DNA from: Seiridium cupressi
Taxonomy: Eukaryota; Ascomycota; Sordariomycetes; Amphisphaeriales; Sporocadaceae
Direction of reading: 5' to 3'
Assembly: GCA_036674765.1 (NCBI GenBank)
Contig: JARVKI010000037.1
Location: forward strand, 124,001-188,000
Length of the DNA stretch: 64,000 nt
Shown here: positions 1-13,100 of the stretch, in pieces
Numbering within the stretch: the first letter of the stretch is position 1
How the letters are laid out: every line of letters starts with the position of its first letter
Made by a program: the position numbers and the translations under genes
The notes under the pieces: model-generated
What the model was told of the DNA's origin: nothing
The model's input: only the letters and a program-made list of their open reading frames with translations
The model's database searches: none

Positions 1-628
1 TTGAGGTAAAGACGTCAGCTGGTACCCATGAGGCCAGAGGACCCATGCACCTGGCCTTGTCTCTACCCGACTCAAGCATCATCACGACCGTGAGTATTAG
101 TTGGGCGTGCTAAGTAGTGCGCTCGCGGAATGCTGTTTCGTGGCCCGGATCTTTCAACGTGAACTCATACGCCACGGCGTCGCGGATAGGCGTGGCTGGG
201 TAGAAGCGGCCTTTTTGAGGTTGCCATCGTATAAGCATGCAGGGCATTAGTTGCCGTTTGTGCCACCCAAAAAAGAGGAGTTTAGCTATGTATATTAGTT
301 TCTATCTTCTATCTTAGTATTGAATGCAACTGGTATCGTATGCAGAAGCATTGCATCAGCATGCAACAGTTTACTTGGTTGACGTGAAGGCATACATATA
401 ACAAGCAACAATATAATAGATGCATGTATATATAACGACGCGCCTTACTGCCCTTGCATAATTGTTCGCTATCCATCCTGCACTTGTCGTCGCAACGAAC
501 AGATCACTAAGCTCGAGTGTTCAAACATGCCAAGAAATCACTGCGATCCGTTCCATCCAGAGTGACATGAGCAAAACCAGAAAAGACAACTCCTTAGTTT
601 TAAAACCCTAGTTCCATGTCGAGTTCTT
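1..628. other. Left-edge non-coding stretch
   Basis: I see no convincing coding region here. The stretch lies 3' of the Ctf4 gene and probably includes its 3' UTR. Positions 340-440 are rich in ATA/TAT with several TATATA runs but have no linked reading frame. Confidence 0.6.
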
Positions 629-3224
629 TCAAGGAAAGTCTTCATCCATATCGTCACCTCCGAGCCTCTGTTCCCCTACCTCCCTGATCTTCTCCCCTAA
701 AATGGTCCGTCCATACCTCTCCGCAACCTTGCCCGCGGCCTCGATCATGCGTCCGGTACGATCTCTCATTAGTTGCACAACTTCGAGGGCCCGCATACCT
801 CGATCCTCACCCTCGCGACATTCGATCGCCAGATACTGCAGTAGCGTCTTGTCGATATCGAGCTCCAGCCTTGCCAGAGTAGAGCGCTGTGTATGCGACC
901 CGGAACCTTGTGTGGCATCCATAGAGTCCTGTAGCTGAGCGGCGAAAATACCCTTGAGAAGGTAGGTTTGCTCGAGCTTGCGGGTTTCTGACTCATCATC
1001 CTCAGGTTCGGGGGTGGCATCTGGGTCATCAGGGTTGCTGGTGGCTTTGGCCTTTGGTGGCTCCGAAGACAGCGGGATCGAGAAGTCAAACTCGGACAGT
1101 AGTGGCCGCGGGAAGTACGGATACTGATCTCCACCCTTGAGGATAATGCAGTGGAACTTGTTGTCTGCTACCGCGATCGGGTAGTAAGACTCGTGCTTGC
1201 GCCCAGAGGCCAGACGGGGGAGAAGTTTTGTGTCTAGTATGGGAATCCAGGAGGCTTTAGAGGGTCGACGCCAATGTAGAAGCGTGAGAAGAGTGCCAGT
1301 AGAATCGTAAATGCATGGATCCTGCCAATTTGTGAGCTTATTGCCGGTAAGAGGTAACAAGTGTATTACTTACGCCGTTGTCTGAGAAGAAAGCGCTCTT
1401 CACAGTGGCACCTTCGGGAAGCGCAACTGTGTCTTCATTCTGGCAGATTTCATCTCTCTTGACGTTCTCTATCGTGTAAAGAAGTCTGGTATTCCCGTCC
1501 GGCCCAACTGGACCGTTTCCCATCGTCAAGACATAGTCTCGCCAGCTGGCGCATGTCACCATGGGTGTGCTCTTCGGGCGGTATACTCGGTAAGGGATGC
1601 CAAACAGGGTATAAACCCGTACGTAATTGGCCGTAGTAGTGACTGTGACGAAGGAGTCGCTCAGTGACATGGCCAAAACTGCCTCTCCCTTGGGTAGCTG
1701 CGTACGCCAGTCGGAGCGATTCGTCCACGTCTCATGAGGCCTATAGAAGATTGTGGCGGGAGTGTCATCTTTCGGCGGGCTGGAGAAGAGTGTGCCACTC
1801 TCGGTTAAACAGGCTTTGTCGTACAGAAAGGTATCTGTGAAGTGGAAGTCTCGGTGGAAATCATGATCATAGAATTCAACGGTGACCGTGTGGTGACCAT
1901 CCTGATCAATGGTCCACACGAATCCAATGAGGTTTAGGCACAAGTATTTTCGGTTGCCGCGCCATGGAGTCGATCCAGGCTGGAAAGCCTCGTGATACTG
2001 TGTCTCGAGTTGCTGTCGCTTACTCGGACGACTGCCATTCACCTCGTCTCCCTCGTGAGCACGCTTGCCATTATCATTCATCACATAGCCAGCGCCGTCG
2101 TCATCGACCACAAAATCTTCGTCCTCCGGGAGAGGGCCATCCATGAGCGAGTCAAGGCTCTCGAGAGAGTCGCGCCGAGGGCGAGGTTTCGCGCCATTGG
2201 CACCGTTTGTCTCTGGTTTTCTGAGGTTGACGGAAATCTCTTGCAACGGGTCATGGATGAAAGGGGCTGGCTGCTTCGGTAGCTTCAAGAGCCCAGCGAA
2301 TTGCTCCGGCACAAAGTCTGGGTATATATAAACCTCTCCGTCAGAGTTCGTGAAGGACGCCAGATTGTTTTTCGGATGCCACGAGATGTTCATGACATTT
2401 ACGTAGTCAAGTCTGGCAATCACTGACTGGGTTTTCGTCTCCCACAGAATGATCTTCTTATCCTTGCCAGCTGAGGCCAGGATGGCTCCGTTCGGTGACC
2501 ATGCCAAAGCAGTAATGTCGCCGTTGTGGCCCTTGGTGAAGACACGCTGCTTCTCCCAATCATTTTTGGATACGACTTGAATGTCGCGCGTCGGTGTTGG
2601 TAGAGCAAATGCTCTGCCGTCTGGATGCCATGCCACCACGGAGCTGATCTCGGAGTCCGTGTCCAATGCGCCAATGATACCGTCGACTTTCCGAATAAGC
2701 TCCGGCTCCTCAGCTGTCAAGGAGTATACATAGACGACACCATCAGTGCATGATAGCGACACGGTAGCGCCTTTGGTATCGAAGACGAGGTGTTTCGTCG
2801 GCCTGCCATGCTCTTTCAACTGTCGAACTTGGCTATTATCGCTTGTGTTGACCAGTTTGACCGTGAGTTCGTCGCTAGCAACAGCGCACCACTTGCCATC
2901 CGTAGAAAGCGCAACATCGCGGATGGGAAGCGAGCATCGTAAAAGGAACTTTTCGAACTCGGCATTTGGGATCGAATAGTAGCTGACAGTGCCGTCTTCT
3001 GACCCGGCAACAAAGAAGTCGTTCGAGGCGTCTACAGCAGTATGTTGCTCGGGGCAGTCATCGATATTTCGGGGCTCGCCGTCAAATCCCGTCTTGTAGA
3101 GACGAATTGTGTTGTTCGATCCCACCGTCACCAATTGTGTACCGTCAGGTGTGTAGGCGCAGAGCGTTGCACCCTGAGTGTGAGCGGGCCTCGCTCGAGG
3201 GCGAGGTGGTGCCGTAGAGGCCAT
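629..3224 (-). CDS. CTF4: Ctf4/SepB/Mcl1-type replisome WD40 protein
   Basis: This is the fungal orthologue of Ctf4 (SepB in Aspergillus, Mcl1 in fission yeast, AND-1 in animals). The family trimerises and links the CMG helicase to DNA polymerase alpha, and supports sister-chromatid cohesion. Exons are complement(1374..3224) and complement(629..1321). The 52-nt intron has a GTAAGT donor and GGCAG acceptor and joins in phase 0, restoring the family sequence DNG-DPCIYDS. The product is about 847 aa. Residues 15-330 hold an N-terminal WD40 propeller (e.g. GHNGDITALAWSPNG, DKKIILWE). An acidic linker follows (EDEDFVVDDD), then the SepB-box second propeller and a helical tail ending in an acidic DDMDEDF. 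No HMG box is visible, as in other fungi. I chose the ATG at 3224 (MASTAPPRP) over an upstream in-frame ATG at 3266 because the upstream 14 residues look unlike the family. It is divergent from the WD40 gene at 3727. Confidence 0.92.
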
Positions 3225-3726
3225 TACAGGCGTATAGTTGACTTCAGTTGTCAATCGGTGTTGCAAGCTGAGGTGGAAGCCCGCGTCATGCGCTCGTCGT
3301 TTCTCGAAGTTGCTCGGTTTGGTGATATGTACATGTACTGTGCCAACGTCGAGAGTCGCAGGAGACGCGCTTCAACCGCGTCAGTCCATTTAGCGACGCG
3401 TCAGTCAGGGGCCCGTGAAAGTGCAGGGATGCCCCACTATAGTGAGCGTTAAACCCCACCTTGTATCGGTGACAGCTTCCAGACCATGGAGGCAACGAAA
3501 ATATTGTTTGGGCAGATTTCAAAGCAGCCTATCCTGCTGCAAAACAGCAACTTGGTGTGGGTTCGTAGCCAAGGTTCACTTGACTATTAGGCAGCAGTAT
3601 TTCGTCCTTATCATATACTCGACATTTGCGCCGATTTGGTTCAGAGCAGCTATTTGTCTTGTAAATACACGCACATTCGTACAAACTTCGGGTAGAGTGA
3701 GACCAAACCCAGTACAATCCGTCAAG
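3225..3726. promoter_or_regulatory. Shared upstream region of two divergent WD40 genes
   Basis: About 500 nt separate the start codons of the Ctf4 gene (minus) and the WD40 gene (plus), so both promoters must lie here. I see no strong TATA box close to either start. Short frames on both strands look random. Confidence 0.55.
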
Positions 3727-5032
3727 ATGCAAAAAGGCGTAACACCAGATCACTTCTTCGAAACCGAGTAAGATATCAATGATTCTTTCCAGTGAAGGGG
3801 GAACAAAAAGCTCATATTCGTTGCAGTGCAACTGCGCAGAGACGACAGAGGCAAGCAGCAAAAGCCGGCAATAAGAATGGCAACCCCATAGTTTTGGAAT
3901 CGAAGCCCTTGGCTGCCGTTCTTGATATCAACTCCCCGGCTTCTTTACTCATCGCAGAGTCCTCTGGTACTGTCCGCAGAGTCAACCTAGAGGTATTTGA
4001 TACCGCTTAACTATGAACACGTATGAAGCTAACAGGATTTTCAAGACCCAAGACATAAAACAAGTGTATCGGGGCCCAGTAGCCCCAGTCACATGTGTGG
4101 CCGTTGGTGGACCTGGCAACCAGATTGTCTTCGCCGGATCATGGGATAAAGACATATGGAGCTGGGATGTATCCTCAAAAAGCCCGAACCGCACATACAA
4201 GGGCCATTCCGATTTCGTGAAAGCTATTGTCGCGGCCAAGTTGGGCAGCAAGGACATCCTCATCAGTGGAGGTGCCGACAAGAAGATCATAGTATGGGAT
4301 GTCACTACCGGCTCCAAGCTTCATGTACTCCAAGATCAGACCGTCTCTATGATGGCAATCCAGCACCTGATCGTTGATCCAGGCCAGTCAAGTGCCGATG
4401 AGATCTTTCTCGTTAGCGCAAGCAGCGATCCTCATATTCGCAGGTGGCGGATCCGGCTCGACTCAGCAGAGCAGGTCGTAGACCAGCTACCGAATGAGGG
4501 CGAAACTCGTCACGCGATATTGGAACATGAGACCACAGTCTATAAACTCTTGTTCGACCAGGAAGGCGATGAGGTTGATCTCTGGACCGCTAGTGGCGAT
4601 GGTACTGCGAAGTGCTTGTCCCGAGGTAAAGACTACGCAGTCGAGGACACCATCGAGCATGGGGATCATGTGCGTGCAATTTCTCTTACAGAGCAATGGG
4701 TCATTACAGCTGGAAGGGATGAGGACATTAAAGTTTGGGATCGGGCATCTGGGAAGTTGTACTGCACATTGGAGGGCCACTACGATGAAGTCACGGATCT
4801 AGTCGTCTTAAGGCATCATACGGGCACTATTGAGAAGATCGCTTCGGTCTCTCTTGATGGCACGGTACGGACCTGGTCGCTGGACAAGAAGGAGTTGGAC
4901 AAGATCAACCAGGAAAAATTAGACAAGGCCAATGGTGTGGAAAAAGAGATCCCTGCCGAGAAGGAGGAGGGTCTTATGACCGCCGAGGAAGAAGCAGAGC
5001 TTGCTGCCCTACTGGACGAAGATGATGACTAG
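3727..5032 (+). CDS. WD40-repeat protein, role unknown
   Basis: Three exons are supported: 3727..3767, 3827..3992 and 4046..5032, giving 397 aa. The first intron (59 nt, GTAAGA...TTGCAG) joins FFET to an A/Q/R-rich basic stretch. The second (53 nt, GTATTT...TTCAAG) joins VRRVNLE to TQDIKQVYRGP and uses an AAG acceptor, because the preceding CAG gives the wrong frame. The protein carries six or seven WD units, e.g. AGSWDKDIWSWD, SGGADKKIIVWD, TAGRDEDIKVWD and SVSLDGTVRTWS, with an intervening SASSDPHIRRW. It ends in a charged, glutamate-rich tail closing with LDEDDD. It is conserved across filamentous fungi to my knowledge, but I do not recognise a named yeast orthologue. A single propeller acting as a protein scaffold is the most that can be inferred. 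Confidence 0.85.
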
Positions 5033-8000
5033 CTCAGGCCATATCAGCCTATCCTTCTTTGTAGCCCGTTACCGCTGTGTAACTGGAAACCTATACAATA
5101 CTAAACAATGTGGGTGTGGTACCTATTGGTTTTCCGAAACTTTTCGTCTGGGATCTGTCAACGAAACTTACAACTAGTAGTTGCGAATAATCCAAGTCAA
5201 CAGAGTGATAGAAAATAATGCGCTACGATCTTTAAAGAGTCAAACGCCAACTTGCGTCTCATCCCCTTTGTTCATGTAGTGACTCGCTGATTGAGAGACT
5301 CCTTGAACTGTTCCCGGACAGCTCTTCACACTTGTAAACAATTGAAGGGATCAGCACATCCAAATATAAATAAATTGACGAGTCGAGTCCTTCATCATGG
5401 TGACTCTATCTTTCGATGAGACTGAGTAATTTAGTATGTTTCAATCAGCCGAGAGCGGGAGACAAAACGACACACCACCGTAACCTTTTCAAGCCATCTC
5501 ACCCGGAGATATTTTCGAACTTGATATTTGTACCATCTTGCGATTTTTGTAGATGCCAGACTTCAAATATAGAAGATTAGACAAGCTGTATCTAGGTGTA
5601 CTTGGAATGTGTTCTTTCTAGCCACACTGCCGAGCCGTGCCTCTTTTCTTCCCCACATCACGTCGACGGAAGAGGTTCTGTATGCCGGTTGTAGGTCCGG
5701 CACCACCAATGTAGGCTTCCGCACTGATGTACCATAGGCGTCGGCGACTGGAATTAACATACCTGCCTGGGTATTAGAATAAGCATAGAAGCTCGTCCCT
5801 GACCAACTCGGACTCTAGCTGTCGTTTCAGCACCGTGGGTTGTTCACACAGCCAGCCTTTGGAAACGATATAGACGAAATCGTCCCATTACAGCCCTTAT
5901 AGTACCATTGGTTACTATAACTATCTTTCCTGGCGCTGATGAAAGTGGAGAGGGCTCTGAAGCTGGGGATATCTTACCTACGATGTTCATGAAGGCTCAA
6001 CACATCTTCTTCACGTATCCATATCTAGACAATCTTCTTGTGGGATGCAGCATGAAGAATGTTGGATGTCAATATTCAGAGGGTAAAGATTGAGATAGGG
6101 TCTCGTACGACTCATCATATGAGACTGGAAAGGCGGCGGTGAAGGGCGGATGGCTCGATTGATCAATTGTGGGCAGGGAAGAAGATTCAATAGAGCTGGT
6201 AGAAAGCTTGGATGTCCGAAGGGGATATTTAGAGGTGTTAGCAGACCGAAATAGTCACATGGAATCCAAGGCGCCATGAGTTGACCGAACCAACTCATCC
6301 TCACTGTCTGACTTTGGGATTAGCATTATAACAGTCACGTATAATTATGGCTATGGCAATGAAGTCATTAGCCTTTTGGTTTGGATGTGTTCATTCACGC
6401 GATCCAGTGGTTGAGATCAGCCAATTATCCAATGAGGACAATGATCCACAATACACTACGCTCTGTAAGAAGTTGCGATATCGTTTGTACAAAACCGCTT
6501 GGCAGACCCGACTGAAGCAGCGCAGGAACGGCTGTTGTAATCTACACGATCAAGCGGCACTCTCACCCGTTTCTTAGTGCTGATTTCATCCAGACAAATA
6601 ATATTTAATGTTCAATACTATGTATGGTAGGCGTCACAGCCGTATGTACGGGTCCGATTCTAAGGTTGAATTACGTTGGACGAACAGCATAGAGTTCGGG
6701 TTGAGTCCCTCGAGCTGCTAGGTTTGCCCGTCGTAGGAAAACGTGCCATACACCAGGACCTCTACACAAGAAATTGCACACATCCCCACATGTTTCGCGA
6801 AGAATTCAACGAATAAATATAATAAAAATCGAGGGAAAATCTTAAAGTATTAAAAACTCGTATTCGTATTAATTCTTCCATGTCCGATAAGCTAGTATTT
6901 TTAAAAGATTTTAACTTTACTAGATTAGTAAGTTATACACTCGCGAACTCGGAGCGGCTCAGAGAAGTGTGCAATATCTTGTGTGCAGGTCCTGACACCC
7001 CGTTGCTCAGAAATGCTCACGCCACGAGATAAAGTCAATTGGGAGCAATTGTTTTACCATCCGTGTCACTGTCGCTCTAGACCCTGAGAAATGTGCATAT
7101 CTAAAACCCTTTGGACCTTGTTCCACGTTCAGCCTATTGTCTGGAAGATTTCGTCCCCGCATCTCAGAATTAGGTTTCATTCTCAGCTCATTGCAAAGGC
7201 CACTAGGAAAGCATCAATGTAATCAGAGATGAATATCGTACGGTAATGATGGCATTTATGCATTGGTGACTATTCATGGCCATGGAAGTACCAGTATTCC
7301 GGTGATCCGAAAGCCGGTATAGAGCCTGTCTCGATTTTCTTTTTCCTTCGGGCCAGCTGGTGCAAACCTAAAGCAGTCTTGCATTGATCACTTGCATGAT
7401 ACAGGTAGGCTGGGAGGTATTAGTCCATGTCATAAGCCCACAATCTGCTGAACTGTAAAAGGATGAACCGTTAGTTATGCAGCAGGTAATAAACCTAGTT
7501 CCCGTAAGGTGCGGCAAGGCTAGGGAACACTTCATGCAGGTGCCCGCTCAACGCGCGTGGCAACTGTGTGTTTCCATGGAACTGGTTAGCATTATCGCGT
7601 CGGGTGGGTCTCGTTCTTGCTTCCTTCTCATGTCGAGGCAGATCGCTGCAGGGGCATGTCGTATGACCTGGCTCGAAGAAGTTTCCGTGGAATATATGAG
7701 AAAAGCGGCATACTCGATCTGACATCAAAAGCAATGTTGTGTGCCAACAGTATTTGTGTCGGGCTCATTGGTTGGCGAATCAGCCGCCCCATCAAAACCG
7801 TAATATTGCGGGCACTAAAGGAAATGTCGGAATCATCCACGTAAACAAGAAACTGGCTGGTCTCGCCCGTCGACGAGATACGAGCAGACCTGTGCGTAGT
7901 CTGCCCAAGCGGACTTGTGCACAGACAGTCCTAACTAGCATGCTCCTTGGCCAAAGTTTGGTCGCCATACTATACAAGTACGGGGCTGCTCATTTGTTGG

Positions 8001-10146
8001 AACTCGGCCGATTCTTGGGTCCACGGTGCCTCCAGAGAGAGGAGAAAATGCCTCGACGTTAAGTCTCTATAGGAACAGTGCTCCATGTGAGCATATCCCA
8101 GGCGAGCTGCGGAGCCTTCCTAATGAGCATAATAAGTGGAGAAGAAAAGCAATGAGCGTGGTACAATCCTTGTGGGTGATCGTCTGTCAGAGTGTGTCAG
8201 GAATGTGACTGGCTTGCGTTCCAACATCTAACAGATGACTGGGAAGGACGTACCACCAGACAGGAGGACTAATGTCCTCGGTAGGCTTCGATACGCGATA
8301 GCATAGAAGGCTCCGTGGTAAATGCTGGGCAATATCCACTATGAGCAAACGTCGTGGTTTTGCTTTCTGCACACCTACCTACCTGTTATGAGTTAGTCCC
8401 AAAGCAATTCCTTGGCTCCGACGTAGTCTGGGAGGGATAGTGAAAGGGCCATGGTCTGTTTGGAGGCCTGGCCAACATGTTCAACTCCTGCAAAGCCTTG
8501 GTGAAAGCGCGCCACGGAACAGCAACTTCGTGGCTGCCGGAAAAGAGAAACACAAGAGACATTATAAGGGAAGCCGCATCTCTCTTGCATGCAACTGCAG
8601 AAACAGGTGCAGTAGTGTCCAGCACATAGCCCCAGAAGCACTGCGTCGCTTGCTCTCTTTGCCGCTTGCATACCCACGGCCCAAGTTGCCATCGTGGAAC
8701 AAGTGTGGAAAGCTTAGAACACCGGCCGGATCTACGGAGCCGCTTTTATTGCTCCATCTCAGCCTTTAGGCGCTCTTCGTCCATGTTGGTGGGGGTCGAT
8801 CGGCACGCTGCCAGGGTACCTGGTTACCTAAAAGGGCCCAACCGCATCGAGAACAACTAACAGCGTTAGTGAACAAGACAATATTTCCAACACAACCGAA
8901 AGAGCACACTTGGCTGAAATCAGATATCCCCTATGCTCAGGACGCCATTATCACACGGCATAGGTGGGTGGATTCGTTGGGTCTGCTGAGGAGAAGAAGA
9001 TGATGCGAGCGCGTACATGGATTCGAACCTTGCGCCAGCCGCCGCTGCACGCTGCAGGATTCCTGTTACGTCCGTCAAAAGAATGCACAGAGACCGCTCT
9101 TCATTTCGGAATTTTTTCGAGGCTAGTGGACTAGAAGAAACCCGGGCATGTCGTCTGAAACTCCCTACTGTGGATGAAGACCAAACCCGACCGGGTCCGA
9201 GAGGCTCTGGACACTAACTAGTTAATGTTCCCCGTCCTGTCCCATCATGCCCCATTCGCCCAATTGCGAGGACCTACGCCATACGCCAGGACCCGGATAC
9301 AGCTTGACCGCTCTGGTCGCAGGCTTATATCGCATTGCCGAACGTCAGGGAGACCTAGCCTTCACCCGGCTGAGATCCCGTGGCCTTCAATTTCCTCCGA
9401 TGGTGGAGGACGCATCGCACCTGCCATGTAGCTACCACCTAGGCAGACTTCCCTTGTCTGACCCTGTGGAATCGTACTCCAGCTTGCCGTGCACTAGATC
9501 GCATGCCTGAAATATGGACAGGCTTAGACGAATTTCCCGACTTGCCGTGTCCAACGTCAATGGCCCACTCTGCGTACCTATCCTTTGGTTTCGTTTCACG
9601 CTGTTGTCCGGATTCGAAGCAAAAGAAACACGCCTAGACTTGACGTAGGTGCTAGGCTGAACGCCGTTTGCCAAACTGTAGGTGACTTGCCTCTCCTCGC
9701 CTCCCTCGCACGCTCGCGTTGTTTCGCAAGCCTTCAGCTTGTACTCCAATCCCTCATATACCCTCGCCAGGACCGTTGTAGTGGCCACAACCCCCCCTCG
9801 CTTCTGTCTCACTCGTTTCCGCACCGAGTATATTTTCATCAGCCAGTTCCCTTCGCATATCGCGCACCCGTCCGGTTAAAATCTCGCCCAGTCGGACTTA
9901 TGTTATCTCTACCACCTTGAATTTCTTCCCTCCTTCTTTCTCCTGAACTGCCAGCTTGTACAGACCCCCATTGGGGTGCCGGCCGTTGAACAGGCTGTTG
10001 GCACAAGGGTTTGCTATCATTAGACCCTTGTCACATTCCATGAAGTGCAGCTTGACACTTCGACTCGTCAGGTCACCTAAGCCGATTCCTCACTTCTTCG
10101 GCTTGCTCGCCACGTTGGAGCAGTCTCGGCTGTTATATGCGTCGAG
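5033..10146. other. Gene-poor 5.1-kb interval
   Basis: Only short frames on both strands (60-136 codons) are present. None has a recognisable domain, a good start context or matching splice sites. Positions 6,790-6,960 are strongly AT-rich. From about 9,650 onward the plus strand becomes pyrimidine-rich, as expected for the promoter and leader of the gene starting at 10147. Confidence 0.55.
6790..6960. other. AT-rich patch, possible relic of mutated repeat
   Basis: This stretch consists mainly of A/T with many TA, TTA and TATT steps and few C or G, unlike the balanced composition on both sides. In Pezizomycotina such patches often come from repeat-induced point mutation of old transposons. 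No transposon reading frame or terminal repeat can be seen, so this is only a compositional call. Confidence 0.4.
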
Positions 10147-13100
10147 ATGGACGACACAATGTCGCATACTTCTGAATACTATGGCAGCATCGTTGCCTTC
10201 GAGGGTTCACGAGAAACGGTCTCAACGCAGCTGCGCCTACTCCCAAACAGTCCGAGGATATTAGTGCTCCCTCCTCTGCAGCATTTCATGAAAGGGGAAG
10301 ATAAAGACGCTCCTTTCGACGCCCGGTCATATATTCTCGAAGTCCACGAGGCCTACCGCGCCCGAATAAAGATGGCACATTCGTTCCTAGAAGACTCTTC
10401 CCCTGATAATAAACGACTTGTCTTTATGAACGGAGGCGCAGCAAGTGCTCACATGAGCTGTATCTCTGCTATCGGCAGACACTTGGACAATGAGGATACA
10501 TCCCAAGCGGAGGGTACTTTCAGTGAGTTGGTTTGCGGTGGGGTCGCTGGATTGCGAAGACATGTCAATAATTCCACCAAGACACGCGCCGAGCAGTTCA
10601 ATGACTTACCAGATCGATACATTTCAAAGAACGAAGTTGAGTTTGTCCGCCGCATGTCAGAAGCCATGAGGGCAGCAGACGCCCTTGACCAAGAGACAGC
10701 TTCGCTTCAGTCGAGCGAAGACATAGATCTGACCGTTTCGAGTCGGAAGCGAGGCATGACCATTCCGCTACGTCGTTCATTTGACGACCTGGACGAGAGT
10801 ACTCCATTCTATGTGTTTGGCACGAGTCCGGATTCTGAAGAGGCGACTTTTCCACAACAGGAGATACTGAATGACTTGGCTAGATTCAGTTTTGGCGAAC
10901 CACCAAAGGTCGAACCACGTGGGGATAGGACACTGAATGCCCTTGCGATTTGTGAGAACAGCCTGCTACATGGGATGGTAGAACAAGCGTCACCAAGATA
11001 CGTGGGAGAGGCACGCCGGTCATCATTGCCCAACTCTTCATCTTTACCTGACGGCATCTCAAGTCCTTGTGGTGCCATGTTTAACTCACCTCCGACTACC
11101 CCAGCGGTGATATATGGCGAAGCCAGGCTGGTTGACGTCAGAACGTCGCCTGGAGGAAGGATAAGCAAACAGCGCGGGAGGATAAGATCGGCCGACCATG
11201 TTTACTCTGACATAGTTCAGAATGGAGGCACCTCAGCCACCGCTTTTGGTCAATTTCTGTCAATGAATCATGATGGGGACTCTCCATCCAACGTCGACCA
11301 GGTTTCCTATTCCAGGAAGCTACCACTCCGTTCAAAATATAACACAACAACCTCAACGGCTACGGTACCCCAACTTACTAAATCCAACACACGTCGACAA
11401 CCGCCAAATCCGCTGGACTTGAGCAAACCTTCGACACTAGAAAAGCCGTGCGTATATGTGAATAGAGGTACTAGTCCTGAGATGGAATCCACAAGAGAAG
11501 GATCATGGATTGGAGAGCCCCAGACTGACGCTGTAAAATCTATATCTTGGAACGCCACAGCCTATCTAGAGGACGATACGCCTTTCGAAACGGTCTTGCC
11601 TATGCAAGAAGATCTTGTTATCCACTTCAAAGACGAGAAACAGGACACGTTGCTTGATTCTATCATTCATAGCTTCAGAATCGGGTCATATCCGGGTTCT
11701 ATGCCTCCACTGGTGAGAGAGTGTGAGAGCGACATTGATGCTCGTGAAGAATCTAGGCCTTCCAGTGCTGGAACCAGCAGGACCCAGGCTCTCGTTCACG
11801 ATTCAGCATCGTGTGTAGCGTTCTTAGCGGGTGGGGACGATTATGATCCATTCGCATCTCACGGCAGCTACTTACAGCCTCAGAGCCCAGACAAGGCCAG
11901 CCCAGGCGAAGGCCGCGGGCGAGGGGCTGTCGTGAATGCCCCCCCAACGCCTGCAAGTACGCCACCGCCTGATATGGTAGTCCACGACGGGAGCTTCCAT
12001 GAGTTTCAAACTACAGACTGCGGAACCGCAGTCTGCGTCCAAAACTCTTTGAGGTCAATCCTGAATATTTACTTCTCGCCTGAGGAATCTGGCTATGAAC
12101 AGTTCGAATTCTCATTACTTCCCGAACTTAGCAGCATGTGGAAGCCTGTGTTCAGGGAGATAGAAAACGGCCACCCAGAGAAAGAGAAACGCAAGCTAGA
12201 CTTGATTCTTGCAATCGGTGCACAAAGAGGTGTTCCCAAAAAGCTTCATTCCGCTCTCACTGGCTCGTTGGAGAAACTCGGGGACAAGTCAGACGGGACT
12301 ACTAGGAGTGGGAGGCTGGATCTCAGGTATGAGTGTCCCATGGATGAGGGTTCTGTCCCGCGCTGCTCGCTGCTAATGTGTTACTCTAGATATTTAATCG
12401 CGAATGCCATGCAGTCATACACCTGTCTCCCACTGGCGAAGCAGACACTAGATAACCCATTTACGAATCCTTTACTACTCGCCACCCTCATCATTCCTCA
12501 CCTAGAGACATTCCTGGCAGCTCATAACGAAACCCGGTTCTTGCTCCTTGAGTACCCTCCAGAGCATCTTTCAACTGTCATCGCGCTTCAACGACTTGTT
12601 GGGGTTGATATCCTGAAAGTTGCTGGTATACTTGGCGCTGAGCCCCTTGAGCCCAAGCCTATCCGCAAGTACTCGGTGCCTGGCGGCAAGACAATACACA
12701 CGAGTGACCATCCTGAATCCGAATTGTCCACCACGAAATCGAAGACTAGTGCTACTCTTCTATCCCCAAAATCGGGCGCACACTCCGGCGAATCTCCGCC
12801 GTTTTCGAAGGCTAATTTCCTAATCACCTCCTCGGCGACTGAATCTGAAATTGCCACACTAATCTCTACTATTTGGAAAATCCTGATCGATATCTCCCCC
12901 TTCTACATTCCCGACGATGCCCCGAAACCGGCCGCTTCATTAAAAATTCTCAATAATGCTGAATACGCTCCATTGACCACAGCAAAAATTATGATGGGGT
13001 TCCAAAAAGCATTATCAGTCGACTATACTTCCTCTTCTGCCGAAATCAAGTCCAAGAACCAGATGAAGCGCTCTTCAGCATCGCTCAAGAGTTCAAGGTC

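Noticed and set aside
9015..9085. Exact B-box-like GGTTCGAATCC on the minus strand, suggesting a tRNA
   Set aside because: The T-stem has a mismatch, no complementary acceptor strand lies at the right distance, and no anticodon arm or correctly spaced A box can be drawn.
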